Source of the DNA: Chryseobacterium sediminis
GTDB taxonomy: Bacteria > Bacteroidota > Bacteroidia > Flavobacteriales > Weeksellaceae
NCBI RefSeq assembly: GCF_008386505.1
Contig: NZ_VUNZ01000004.1
Span: 310,001 to 374,000, forward strand
Direction: 5' to 3'
DNA: 64,000 nt
Made by a program: the position numbers and the translations under genes. This document shows, piece after piece, positions 8,816-16,655 of the stretch. The notes under the pieces are model-generated. The model was not told where the DNA came from. It did not search any database and saw nothing but the letters and a program-made list of their open reading frames with translations. The stretch's first letter is position 1, and the number at the start of each line of letters is the position of its first letter.

Positions 8816-10327
8816 TTAATTGGCCGTTTCAGCCATTGTTTTCTGCTTCATACTTCCTGTTTCGGAGAATCTTAAATGCCAACTGAATGATTCTTCAAGC
8901 AAATGAGGGGTGTGTCCTCCTATTTCACAGGCTCTGTCAAAATAAGATTGTAATTCTTCCTTATATTCCGGATGAACACAGTTGTCAATAATCTTTTGCG
9001 CTCTTTCTCTAGGTGCCAGACCTCTTAAGTCTGCCAATCCCACATCTGTTACCAGAATATCAACATCATGTTCTGTATGATCCGTATGAGAAACCATAGG
9101 AAGAACGTGAGAAATATTATTGCCTTTTGAAGCGGCCTGAGTCACGAAAATACTTAAATAAGCATTTCTTGCGAAGTCGCCGGAACCTCCGATTCCGTTC
9201 ATTATTTTCGTTCCTCCGATATGGGTTGAATTTACGTTTCCGTAGATGTCAAATTCAATAGCAGTGTTGATGGCTATGACTCCTAATCTTCTGATCAGCC
9301 CCGGAGTATTAGAGATATTCTGAGGTCTTAAAACGAACTTTTCTTTATATTTTGAAAGATTTCCTAAGACTCTTTCGTAGCATTCTTGAGAAACGGTAAT
9401 GGATGATGCTGATGCAAAGCTTAGTTTACCGGAATCTATCAGATCAAATGTACTGTCCTGAAGCACCTCGGAAAACATCGTCAGATCATAGAAATTACTG
9501 TCTTTGAATCCGGTTAGAACTGCATTGGCCACTTTACCGATACCTGCCTGAAGAGGAAGTAATCTGTCTGTAAGACGTCCCAAAAGAACTTCATTTTCAA
9601 AGAATGCAAGAAGATGTTTGGCGATAGCTGTCGTCTTTTCGTCCGGTTCTGCGATATCTGCCGGACTGTCTTTACGGTTGGTAAAGACTATGGCTTCAAT
9701 TTTTTCAGGATCTACCGGAATACTTTTTCTGCCGATTTTGTTCCATGGCGCCACAATAGGAATAACATTTCTGTATGGATAATCTTCAGCCTGGTAGATA
9801 TCATGGATTCCATAGACTTCTTCCGGAACTTCAGTGTTGATTTCGATGATTACTTTTTTAGCCAAAGCAGCGAAGGTTACGGAATTTCCCACAGAAGTAG
9901 TGGGAACAATGCTTCCGTCTCTTTCAATATAAGCCGCTTCGATAATGGCTACATCAATGCTCTGAAGGTTTTTGGTGTGGAGAAGTTCGGCACTTTCACT
10001 TAAATGTTGGTCGATGAAGAGAATTTCACCGTTGTTGATCTTGTTTCTTAAGATAGGATCCACCTGGAAGGGCATTCTTTTCTTTAAAACATTGGCTTCT
10101 GCCAGTTTTCCGTCGGTACCGTGACCTAGTGAAGCTCCGGTCATTAAAGTGACTTTAAGGTCTTCTGTTTTTCCTCTTTCTGCCAGTGCCGGCAAAATTG
10201 CTTTGCTGTCACCTGCTTTTGTAAAGCCGCTGGACCCAATGGTCATTCCGTCTTTAATGATTTTTACAGCATTTTCCGCTGTGGTTACTTTTTGGTGTAG
10301 ACTTTCTAATCTGATTCTTTCTAACAT
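8816..10327 (-). CDS. acetyl-CoA hydrolase / succinyl-CoA:acetate CoA-transferase family
   Basis: 503 residues, matching the long class I family (AarC, Cat1, Ach1). Seen: GMTIGSSGFTKAGD near the N-terminus, the catalytic-Glu segment LTMFSEVLQDSTFDL, GGTKIMNGIGGSGDFARNAY, and the C-terminal DILVTDVGLADLRGLAPRERA. Members exchange CoA between succinyl-CoA or acetyl-CoA and carboxylates, linking acetate handling to the TCA cycle. It has its own -7 element at 10411-10418 (TAAATTTG on the minus strand) and follows the homogentisate dioxygenase terminator, so it is a separate unit. Specificity is uncertain. Confidence 0.87.
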   Translation of the reverse strand: MLERIRLESLHQKVTTAENAVKIIKDGMTIGSSGFTKAGDSKAILPALAERGKTEDLKVTLMTGASLGHGTDGKLAEANVLKKRMPFQVDPILRNKINNGEILFIDQHLSESAELLHTKNLQSIDVAIIEAAYIERDGSIVPTTSVGNSVTFAALAKKVIIEINTEVPEEVYGIHDIYQAEDYPYRNVIPIVAPWNKIGRKSIPVDPEKIEAIVFTNRKDSPADIAEPDEKTTAIAKHLLAFFENEVLLGRLTDRLLPLQAGIGKVANAVLTGFKDSNFYDLTMFSEVLQDSTFDLIDSGKLSFASASSITVSQECYERVLGNLSKYKEKFVLRPQNISNTPGLIRRLGVIAINTAIEFDIYGNVNSTHIGGTKIMNGIGGSGDFARNAYLSIFVTQAASKGNNISHVLPMVSHTDHTEHDVDILVTDVGLADLRGLAPRERAQKIIDNCVHPEYKEELQSYFDRACEIGGHTPHLLEESFSWHLRFSETGSMKQKTMAETAN

Positions 10328-10410
10328 GTAATATTGATTTTGTTTTAAACCACCATTACTTAGGATGCGTCATGAAAAATAATGATGGCTAATATGTTAA
10401 CCATACCTCA

Positions 10411-10418
10411 CAAATTTA
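10411..10418 (-). promoter_or_regulatory. -7 promoter element TAAATTTG for the 8816-10327 CoA-transferase gene
   Basis: Exact TAnnTTTG on the minus strand, 84 nt before the ATG at 10327 and just downstream of the terminator that ends the preceding gene. Confidence 0.6.
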
Positions 10419-10422
10419 CGAA

Positions 10423-10459
10423 AAAAGACGCTTTAAATAAAGGATTTAAAGCGTCTTTT
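10423..10459 (-). terminator. intrinsic terminator of hmgA
   Basis: Sixteen-base perfect stem (aaaagacgctttaaat / atttaaagcgtctttt) with a 5-nt loop, followed on the minus strand by a run of six T. It lies 51 bp after the hmgA stop. Confidence 0.9.
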
Positions 10460-10509
10460 GTATGTATTCAGTAATACTTTTTGAATTAAAAGAAAGTATT
10501 GCTATTGTT

Positions 10510-11661
10510 TTATTCTAACCATGAAGTTTTATAAGAAGGATCTTCTACTTTTAATGCTTCTTCAGTGATTTTTAAAGGACGGAACGGATCTACCATTACC
10601 GCATATTCTTCTGTGAATTTTTTACCGATACTTCTTTCCATAGCACCTGGGTGAGGACCGTGTACAATTCCTCCAGGGTGAAGGGTAAAGTCCATCAGGT
10701 CAATGTGGTTACGGCTCATAAAGTCTCCTTCTGTATAAAATAATACTTCATCAGAATCAATATTAGAGTGATTGTAAGGCGCAGGAATTGCCTGAGGATG
10801 ATAATCATACATTCTCGCACAGAATGAACACACTACGAAGTTGTGGCCTTCAAAATTCTGGTGAACCGGTGGCGGTTGGTGAATTCTTCCGGTAATAGGT
10901 TCAAAGTTTTTAATATTGAATTTATAAGGATAAAAGTATCCATCCCAGCCTACTACATCAAACGGATGTGTTGCGTAGATAAAATCTGTAATCTGGTTTT
11001 CTTTTTTAACTTTAATCAGAAATTCTCCTTTTTCGTCAACAGGTTCTTTGTAAGTAGGAGCAATCATATCTCTTTCGCAGAAAGGAGAGTGTTCCAAAAG
11101 CTGTCCGAATTCATTTCTGTATCTCTTCGGAGTATAAATAGGAGAGTGGCTTTCTAATACAAAAAAGACTGTATCATCAGACTTCAGCTCTACCTGATAG
11201 ATGGTTCCTCTCGGGATAATAAGATAATCTCCGGTAGCGAACTCAAGATCTCCTACAAATGTTTTTAAAATTCCGGTTCCCTGATGAACGTATAAAAGTT
11301 CGTCACACTCAGCGTTTTTGTAGAAATAATCCATCGATTTTCTTGGCTTAGCCAATCCCATTTTAAGATCATTGTTCATCAAAAGGATTTTTCGGCTGTC
11401 CATGAAATCGTCTTCAGGAGTAACATTCATCCCTTTAAACATTCTTGGGGCAACGTTTTTTTCCACGGCTATTTTTGGAGTGACATCTTTCGGCTCACCG
11501 ATAGATTTAATCTGTGTAGGGCGGTGGATATGATATAACAGAGAAGAAATACCATGGAAGCCTTCTGTACCGAATAGCTGTTCATAGTAAAATTTATCTT
11601 CAGGAGACTTAAAGATTGTATGTCTTTTTGGTGGGATATTTCCCGCTAGATGATATCTCAT
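10510..11661 (-). CDS. hmgA: homogentisate 1,2-dioxygenase
   Basis: Opens the homogentisate ring to maleylacetoacetate using Fe(II) and O2. From the ATG at 11661 the product is 383 residues, MRYHLAGNIPPKRHTIF. A TTG eight codons upstream is in frame, but it forms the last three bases of a TAAATTTG promoter element, so I reject it as start. The cupin core is visible: ECDELLYVHQGTG, GDYLIIPRGTIYQVE, then the Fe site in DLMDFTLHPGGIVHGPHPGAMERSIG. It is monocistronic, with its own promoter and strong terminator, unlike hppD and fahA, which it complements. Confidence 0.93.
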   Translation of the reverse strand: MRYHLAGNIPPKRHTIFKSPEDKFYYEQLFGTEGFHGISSLLYHIHRPTQIKSIGEPKDVTPKIAVEKNVAPRMFKGMNVTPEDDFMDSRKILLMNNDLKMGLAKPRKSMDYFYKNAECDELLYVHQGTGILKTFVGDLEFATGDYLIIPRGTIYQVELKSDDTVFFVLESHSPIYTPKRYRNEFGQLLEHSPFCERDMIAPTYKEPVDEKGEFLIKVKKENQITDFIYATHPFDVVGWDGYFYPYKFNIKNFEPITGRIHQPPPVHQNFEGHNFVVCSFCARMYDYHPQAIPAPYNHSNIDSDEVLFYTEGDFMSRNHIDLMDFTLHPGGIVHGPHPGAMERSIGKKFTEEYAVMVDPFRPLKITEEALKVEDPSYKTSWLE

Positions 11662-11682
11662 TTTACTTCGTATGTAGTTTCT

Positions 11683-11690
11683 CAAATTTA
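11683..11690 (-). promoter_or_regulatory. -7 promoter element TAAATTTG of hmgA
   Basis: Exact TAnnTTTG on the minus strand, 22 nt before the chosen ATG. A clear -33 TTTG at the expected spacing is missing, so an activator may be needed. Confidence 0.6.
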
Positions 11691-11735
11691 ATCATTTTTC
11701 ATGAATTGGCTTACTCTATATTTTTTCGCTAAAGT

Positions 11736-11776
11736 TTTGTATTTAAAAAATAATTGTTAGATTTGTCTAACAATTA
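11736..11776 (+). promoter_or_regulatory. promoter with overlapping perfect palindromic operator (TonB receptor gene)
   Basis: TTTG at 11736-11739, 18 bp, then TAGATTTG at 11758-11765 make a good Bacteroidetes -33/-7 promoter. The -7 element lies inside a perfect 11-bp inverted repeat, taattgttaga / tctaacaatta, with a TTTG spacer (11751-11776), eight bases before the ATG. This geometry is that of a repressor operator. The core TTAGa-tttg-tCTAA recalls dyads bound by DtxR-type metal regulators; the regulator itself is not adjacent. Confidence 0.75.
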
Positions 11777-11783
11777 GAATTTC

Positions 11784-13853
11784 ATGAAGCGAATATTATT
11801 TTCTATTACTTTTTTATCATCATACTGTTTTGCGCAGGAGACAGACAGCTTAAGTTTGAAACCCAATAAAAGTCTGGATTCTGCCAGAGTTACCAAAAGA
11901 GAAATCAAGACAAGTAACATCGAGGATGTAGTGGTTACCGGTACTATAAAACCAATGAGCAGATCCAAAAGTCCTGTCGCTGTAGAGATCTATAGTCAGA
12001 AATTTTTTCAGAAAAATCCCACACCCAGTATTTTTGAAGCCATTGCTATGGTGAATGGGGTAAAACCTCAGTTGAATTGTTCCGTGTGCAACACAGGTGA
12101 TATTCACATTAACGGATTGGAAGGGCCTTACACGATGATTCTAATTGACGGAATGCCAATTGTAAGTTCACTTTCTACCGTATATGGCTTGAGTGGAATT
12201 CCAAATAGTCTGGTGGATAGAATAGAGGTAGTAAAAGGTCCGGCATCATCTATTTACGGTTCTGAAGCGATGGGAGGGGTAATTAATATTATTACTAAAA
12301 ATGCTTTGACAGCTCCTAAGCTAAGTGTAGATATGATGACAAGTACATGGAGTGAGAATAATCTTGATCTCTCCACAAAATTTAACGTAGGAAAGAATGC
12401 CGCTTCATTATTAAGTCTAAATTATTTCAGTTTTCAGGAAAGAATAGACCAGAACAAAGATAATTTTACAGATGCCACGTTACAGAGTCGAATTTCAGTT
12501 TTTAACAAATGGAATTTTAAAAGAAAGGAAAACAGGCAGGCGAGTTTTGCGATGAGATATCTGTATGAAGACCGTTTTGGAGGAGAAATGCAGTGGAACA
12601 AATCTTATCGTGGCAGTGATCAGGTTTACGGAGAAAGTATTTATACCAACAGAGCAGAGATTTTTGGATTGTATGAATGGCCGATGAAGGAGCATATTGT
12701 GACTCAGTTTTCTTACAATTATCATGACCAGAATTCATTTTACGGATCAAATCCATTTAATGCAACACAGAAAGTTGCTTTTGTTCAAACTTATTGGGAC
12801 AGAAGCTTCGGAAAACATGATATCACAGCCGGACTTACTTTTAAAAGAACTTTTTACGATGACAATACTCCGGGAACATTAGCTTCAGACGGAATCACCA
12901 ACGCACCGATGAAGTCTCCGATCTGGGGCGCTTTTATTCAGGATCAATGGGAAATTAATGATAAAAATACCTTGCTGCTTGGATACCGATATGATTATGA
13001 TAAAGTACATCATTCTGTGCATTCGCCGAGGTTAGCATGGAAGTTTTCACCTAATCCTTACCATACACTGCGTTTCAATTTTGGAACAGGATTCAGAGTG
13101 GTGAACTTATTTACAGAAGATCATGCTGCATTGACTGGTTCAAGGGAAGTGGTGGTAAAAACTGATCTTAAGCCGGAAAGATCAGTAAACGGAAACCTGA
13201 ACTATATCTGGAAAATCCCTGTAGGAAACCGTTTGGTGAATCTTGATGCTTCTGCATTTTATACTTATTTCAGTAATAAAATTGTGGGGGATTTTGATTC
13301 TGATCCCAATAAAATTATTTATGACAACCTTCATGGATATGGAATTTCAAGAGGTGCTTCCCTGAACATTGATTTTGCATTTCAGTTTCCGCTGAGTGTC
13401 AATCTTGGAGTGACTTACCTTGATGTGTATCAAAAATTTGATAATGAAAATCAAAAAGCACAGCAGCTGCATGCCCCAAAGTGGAGTGGGACGTACAATC
13501 TGACGTATAAATTTCCAAGCAATCTGACCATAGATTTTACAGGACAGTTTTACGGGCCAATGAGGCTTCCTGTTCTGCAGAATGATTATCGACCTGAGTA
13601 TTCACCATTCTATTCTCTGGCCAATATTCAGGTATCCAAGAGTTTCAAATCAGGATTTGAAGTGTACTGCGGAATTAAGAATTTATTCAATTTTACACCT
13701 AAAGATCCTTTGATGAGGCCGTTTGACCCATTTGATAAAAATGTTGATGATCCTGTCAACAATCCTAATCATTATACTTTTGATACCGCATATGGTTATG
13801 CTCCAATGCAGCGTATCAGAGGCTTTCTGGGAGTAAAATATACTTTGAAATGA
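11784..13853 (+). CDS. TonB-dependent outer-membrane receptor
   Basis: 689 residues. Signal peptide to about residue 18 (CFAQ), a short linker, then the plug: DVVVTGTIKPMSRSKSPVAVEIY, a CSVCNTGDIHING segment with two close cysteines, MILIDGMPIV, and DRIEVVKGPASSIYGSEAMGGVINIITK. The rest is a 22-strand-type barrel rich in aromatic-ended strands, ending FLGVKYTLK. It imports a ligand using TonB energy. The CxxC in the plug, the exported thioredoxin-like partner overlapping its stop, and the DtxR-like operator suggest a metal or metal-chelate ligand, but this is inference. Confidence 0.9.
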   Translation: MKRILFSITFLSSYCFAQETDSLSLKPNKSLDSARVTKREIKTSNIEDVVVTGTIKPMSRSKSPVAVEIYSQKFFQKNPTPSIFEAIAMVNGVKPQLNCSVCNTGDIHINGLEGPYTMILIDGMPIVSSLSTVYGLSGIPNSLVDRIEVVKGPASSIYGSEAMGGVINIITKNALTAPKLSVDMMTSTWSENNLDLSTKFNVGKNAASLLSLNYFSFQERIDQNKDNFTDATLQSRISVFNKWNFKRKENRQASFAMRYLYEDRFGGEMQWNKSYRGSDQVYGESIYTNRAEIFGLYEWPMKEHIVTQFSYNYHDQNSFYGSNPFNATQKVAFVQTYWDRSFGKHDITAGLTFKRTFYDDNTPGTLASDGITNAPMKSPIWGAFIQDQWEINDKNTLLLGYRYDYDKVHHSVHSPRLAWKFSPNPYHTLRFNFGTGFRVVNLFTEDHAALTGSREVVVKTDLKPERSVNGNLNYIWKIPVGNRLVNLDASAFYTYFSNKIVGDFDSDPNKIIYDNLHGYGISRGASLNIDFAFQFPLSVNLGVTYLDVYQKFDNENQKAQQLHAPKWSGTYNLTYKFPSNLTIDFTGQFYGPMRLPVLQNDYRPEYSPFYSLANIQVSKSFKSGFEVYCGIKNLFNFTPKDPLMRPFDPFDKNVDDPVNNPNHYTFDTAYGYAPMQRIRGFLGVKYTLK

Positions 13854-14311
13854 AAAAAATAACTTTATTTTTAATGTTAGTGCCCTGTTTTTATCTGTCT
13901 CAGATGAAGACAGGCACTTTTTCTGAATGGGAGGTTCAGCAAAAAAAAGAATCCAGACCTGTAGTGATTCATCTGTATACAGATTGGTGTGCAGTCTGTA
14001 AAATTGAATCTTATCGTTTGAGTAAAGATAAAGAACTGGTAGGAATGATGAATGAACATTTTTATTTTATCAATTTTGAAGCGGAGAAGACGAAGGAAAC
14101 GATTCATTTTCAGAATCAGGAATTTGAATATCTGCAGAATGGAAATTCCGGAATTCATGAATTGGCGCTGGCATTGTCAAAGAATAAAAATCAACCTGTT
14201 TATCCTTTGTGGGTATTCTTGGATAAACATCAGAATCTGGTGTATTACCAAGAAGGGCAGATGACGCCTGAAAAAATGAAGCAGAAACTGTTGGAGATCT
14301 CTGCTTTGTAA
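13850..14311 (+). CDS. exported thioredoxin-like protein
   Basis: 153 residues with a signal peptide (MKKITLFLMLVPCFYLSQ). The thioredoxin active site is DWCAVCKIE, Cys47 and Cys50, in a CxxC sequence different from the standard WCGPC. The context PVVIHLYTDWC fits the strand before the site, and a cis-Pro candidate lies in the QPVYPLWVFLDK segment near the C-terminus. It acts in the periplasm as a disulfide reductase or oxidase. Its ATG overlaps the receptor stop (ATGA), so the two are translationally coupled; it may handle the cysteines of the receptor or its ligand. Confidence 0.85.
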   Translation: MKKITLFLMLVPCFYLSQMKTGTFSEWEVQQKKESRPVVIHLYTDWCAVCKIESYRLSKDKELVGMMNEHFYFINFEAEKTKETIHFQNQEFEYLQNGNSGIHELALALSKNKNQPVYPLWVFLDKHQNLVYYQEGQMTPEKMKQKLLEISAL

Positions 14312-14632
14312 GATATTGTTTTTTTGTTGGGAAACGCAAAGGCGCAAAGAAATTTTATAATATGCTGTTTTAAGGCGCAAGAAAATCAAAGATTTTTAGC
14401 AAGGATTAATCTATATAGTATTAGGAACACACAATTTTATCGAAGATAAAATCCTTGCGTCTTAAAAGCGGGTTAAAAGGAAATATCTTTGCGTCTTTGC
14501 GTTGTTCAACTTTAAAAGGTCTTCTTTTTATTTCCCACAGATTACACAGATCGCACAGATTTTATAGCGGGTTGAGCTTTTAAAATTTGTGAGAATTATC
14601 CCAATCTTTAAATCATTCAATTTTTAAATCTT
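14312..14632. repeat. intergenic repeat region with inverted cgcaaag arms
   Basis: No gene seen. 14334-14356 (gcaaaggcgcaaagaaatttt) and 14478-14506 (aaatatctttgcgtctttgcg) are inverted arms, with two inner arms of caagga/tccttg type around 14399 and 14451. A trailing segment at 14533-14563 has three spaced copies of cacagat. All resemble dispersed intergenic elements of Flavobacteriia; they lie between two converging genes. Confidence 0.6.
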
Positions 14633-15109
14633 TTAATTCTCTCCATCTGCATCTATCAATACTGCCAGTTGAATACAAGGCTCATCAGAACGGTTGCTCC
14701 ACGCATGATTGGTACCTCTTTGAATGACGATATCTCCCGGTTTTAAAAGTGTTTCGCATTCTTCCATGATGAGGTAAAGCTCACCGGAAAGAATGATAAT
14801 ATAATCCAGTGTTGGTGTCTGATGCATCATTGGATGAGGTTCATTCTTTTTCCATTCTATTCCTAAATCTTTATCAGGCGGAACGACTACATATCGAAAG
14901 TAAGTGCCATTTTTTGGAGTTTGCGGAAATCCGGTATTGGGAATTCTGTTTTCAAATTCTAAGCTTGCCGGCATTGTTTGGGTATTCCACACATCAGAAA
15001 TGATGAGTCCTGGAAAATGTTCTACAGCGTTTTCTACCTGTTGGTCTTCAATAATAATTGATTTTCCTTCTTTAATTCCTGTTACGATTCGTCTTGGTAT
15101 TTTGTTCAT
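14633..15109 (-). CDS. cupin-domain protein
   Basis: 158 residues. One small cupin is visible in the C-terminal half: LDYIIILSGELYLIMEEC, then LKPGDIVIQRGTNHAWSNRSDEP, giving the G(X)5HXH-like and GDxxxxxxGxxH blocks. The first motif has lost its usual His pair, with MHQTPTLDY instead, so metal binding may be weakened or absent. It lies 3 bp after the quinone oxidoreductase-like gene on the same strand and is surely co-transcribed with it. Function beyond small-molecule binding cannot be told. Confidence 0.78.
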   Translation of the reverse strand: MNKIPRRIVTGIKEGKSIIIEDQQVENAVEHFPGLIISDVWNTQTMPASLEFENRIPNTGFPQTPKNGTYFRYVVVPPDKDLGIEWKKNEPHPMMHQTPTLDYIIILSGELYLIMEECETLLKPGDIVIQRGTNHAWSNRSDEPCIQLAVLIDADGEN

Positions 15110-15112
15110 AGA

Positions 15113-16102
15113 TTAATGTTTCATGATAAGTTTATGACCCTGGGTCTGATTATTTTTTAAAATAGAGTGTGCCTGCAGAACTGTGTTCAGAGAAAGGTTT
15201 CCTACGAGTTTATGTTGTGGTGGAAGAATAGTTTCGTTCTCAATGAGTTTTTTTATTTCCAGTAAACTGTTTTTATAATATTCGTATTTTTTAATCATAC
15301 CATAGGTATAATTGGAGATATTCATGATCAGCGTTCCTTTATTGAAAAGAACTTCGTGGGCATCTTTATTAACCAAAGCTGTTACGTCTACGTAAGTGCC
15401 GTTAATTTTTAAAACATTAGCAGTCACTTCTGACATGTAATTTCCTACGAGATCAATTCCATATTCAAAAGGCTGATCATTATTGGCTTTTAAAAGGTTT
15501 TCAATAAGATTTTCATCTTTGTAATTAATGATTTGGTGGTTTTTTAATCCTAAATTGCAAAGCAGTTGTCTATTTTCTTCACTGCCAACGGTTGCTGTGA
15601 CCTGTCGGATATTATGTGCCAATAAAAGTTTGATCAAAAATGAGCCAACGCCTCCGGCTGCACCAGTGACAAGAATTGTATTTTCTGGATTTAATTTCAG
15701 ACGGTTAAAGATCTGCAAAGAGGTGAGTCCTGCAGAAGGAATAGAAGCCGCCTGTTCAAACGAAATATTTTTTGGTTTAAAAGAAACAATAGCTTCAGGA
15801 ACAGCAATATATTCGGCATAAGTACCATTGCTTCCCATGGAGCCGCTGCCACAATAGACCTCATCACCAATCTTAAATTCTTTAACTTCGGAACCTCTGT
15901 CAACAACAATTCCGGATAATTCTCTTCCTAATATGGGAGAACTGATCAGCTTCCGTTCCAATTCATTTTCCAGCATTTGGTAGTCTATGGGATTGAAACC
16001 GCTTGCTTTAATCTGAATTAAAACTTCATGGTCTTTAGGTTTGGGCTGTTCGGTAAAACCATCTTCCAGATTTCCGTTTTTATTTAAAATAACTGCTTTC
16101 AT
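15113..16102 (-). CDS. NADPH-dependent quinone oxidoreductase / medium-chain alcohol dehydrogenase
   Basis: 329 residues from the ATG at 16102 (MKAVILNKNGN); the upstream in-frame codons add seven polar residues and run into the promoter region, so I exclude them. GroES-like N-terminal domain (ILGRELSGIVVDRGSEV, GDEVYCG) and Rossmann domain with VTGAAGGVGSFLIKLL are clear. The zinc ligands of true alcohol dehydrogenases are absent, as in zeta-crystallin-type quinone reductases. It is divergent from an HxlR regulator 92 bp away, a common arrangement for quinone- or electrophile-inducible reductases. Confidence 0.88.
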   Translation of the reverse strand: MKAVILNKNGNLEDGFTEQPKPKDHEVLIQIKASGFNPIDYQMLENELERKLISSPILGRELSGIVVDRGSEVKEFKIGDEVYCGSGSMGSNGTYAEYIAVPEAIVSFKPKNISFEQAASIPSAGLTSLQIFNRLKLNPENTILVTGAAGGVGSFLIKLLLAHNIRQVTATVGSEENRQLLCNLGLKNHQIINYKDENLIENLLKANNDQPFEYGIDLVGNYMSEVTANVLKINGTYVDVTALVNKDAHEVLFNKGTLIMNISNYTYGMIKKYEYYKNSLLEIKKLIENETILPPQHKLVGNLSLNTVLQAHSILKNNQTQGHKLIMKH

Positions 16103-16152
16103 ATGTTTTGATTTGATACACAAATGTAAAGAGGGAATAGTTTATATTTGCT

Positions 16153-16179
16153 ACTAGTTAACTAATGGTAACTAGTTAC
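16153..16179. promoter_or_regulatory. putative HxlR operator: two actagtta repeats 18 bp apart
   Basis: ACTAGTTA occurs at 16153-16160 and 16171-16178; the second copy sits in the 12-bp perfect palindrome gtaactagttac (16168-16179). It lies in the intergenic region shared by the reductase gene and the HxlR gene, 16-50 bp from the two start codons. Size and symmetry suit a dimeric winged-helix regulator. Confidence 0.6.
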
Positions 16180-16194
16180 CTTCATGAAACTATT

Positions 16195-16584
16195 ATGGCA
16201 AAAATTATTGAAAACGGCATCGAAAGAGAAGCCAGCTGTACTGAAGAATTGTTCGCAATGCGGGACAGTCTAGATGTTTTAGGAGGAAAATGGAAACTGA
16301 TGATCTTACGGTATCTGACCAACAGACCTGATCAGATGATTCATTTTAAAAAGCTGGAACGCAATATTGAAGGAATCTCTGCAAAAATGCTGAGCAAAGA
16401 ATTGAAAGAACTGGAAACCAATCTTCTGATCACAAGAACTATTCAGGATACAAAACCTATCACTGTAACGTATGCTGTGACTGAATATGGGAAGTCTGTT
16501 TTTCCTGTGACGGAAACATTGGTGAACTGGGGAATACTTCATAGAGAAAAGATCAAGGAATCTATGAATTCTTCGGAATCTTAG
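16195..16584 (+). CDS. HxlR-family winged-helix transcriptional regulator
   Basis: 129 residues from the ATG at 16195 (MAKIIENG); an upstream in-frame GTG lies within the operator palindrome and is unlikely. HxlR signatures: CTEELFAMRDSLDVLGGKWKLMILRYL, the recognition helix in ISAKMLSKELKELETNLLI, and the wing VTYAVTEYGKSVFPV. A single N-terminal Cys (EASCTEE) sits where quinone-sensing HxlR proteins such as YodB carry their redox Cys. It probably represses the divergent quinone-reductase/cupin pair and itself. Confidence 0.9.
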   Translation: MAKIIENGIEREASCTEELFAMRDSLDVLGGKWKLMILRYLTNRPDQMIHFKKLERNIEGISAKMLSKELKELETNLLITRTIQDTKPITVTYAVTEYGKSVFPVTETLVNWGILHREKIKESMNSSES

Positions 16585-16595
16585 ACTTCCAATAA

Positions 16596-16632
16596 AAAAT
16601 CCTCAGACCCGGAGTAGGGTTGAGGATTTTAA
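16596..16632. terminator. bidirectional terminator between hxlR-type gene and betaine-binding protein gene
   Basis: Stem aaaatcctcagaccc / gggttgaggatttt (one mismatch) with A-run before and T-run after, between convergent genes. Confidence 0.85.
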
Positions 16633-16655
16633 GAATGCTAAATTGTATCCTTATA

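Noticed and set aside
9614..10003. Plus-strand ORF opposite the CoA-transferase gene
   Set aside because: A shadow frame with no start context or recognisable protein; the same holds for other antisense ORFs such as 657-995, 45504-46031 and 50323-50757.
11662..11685. Upstream TTG start of hmgA
   Set aside because: The TTG forms the end of a TAAATTTG promoter box, and the ATG at 11661 gives the normal MRYHLAGNIPP start.
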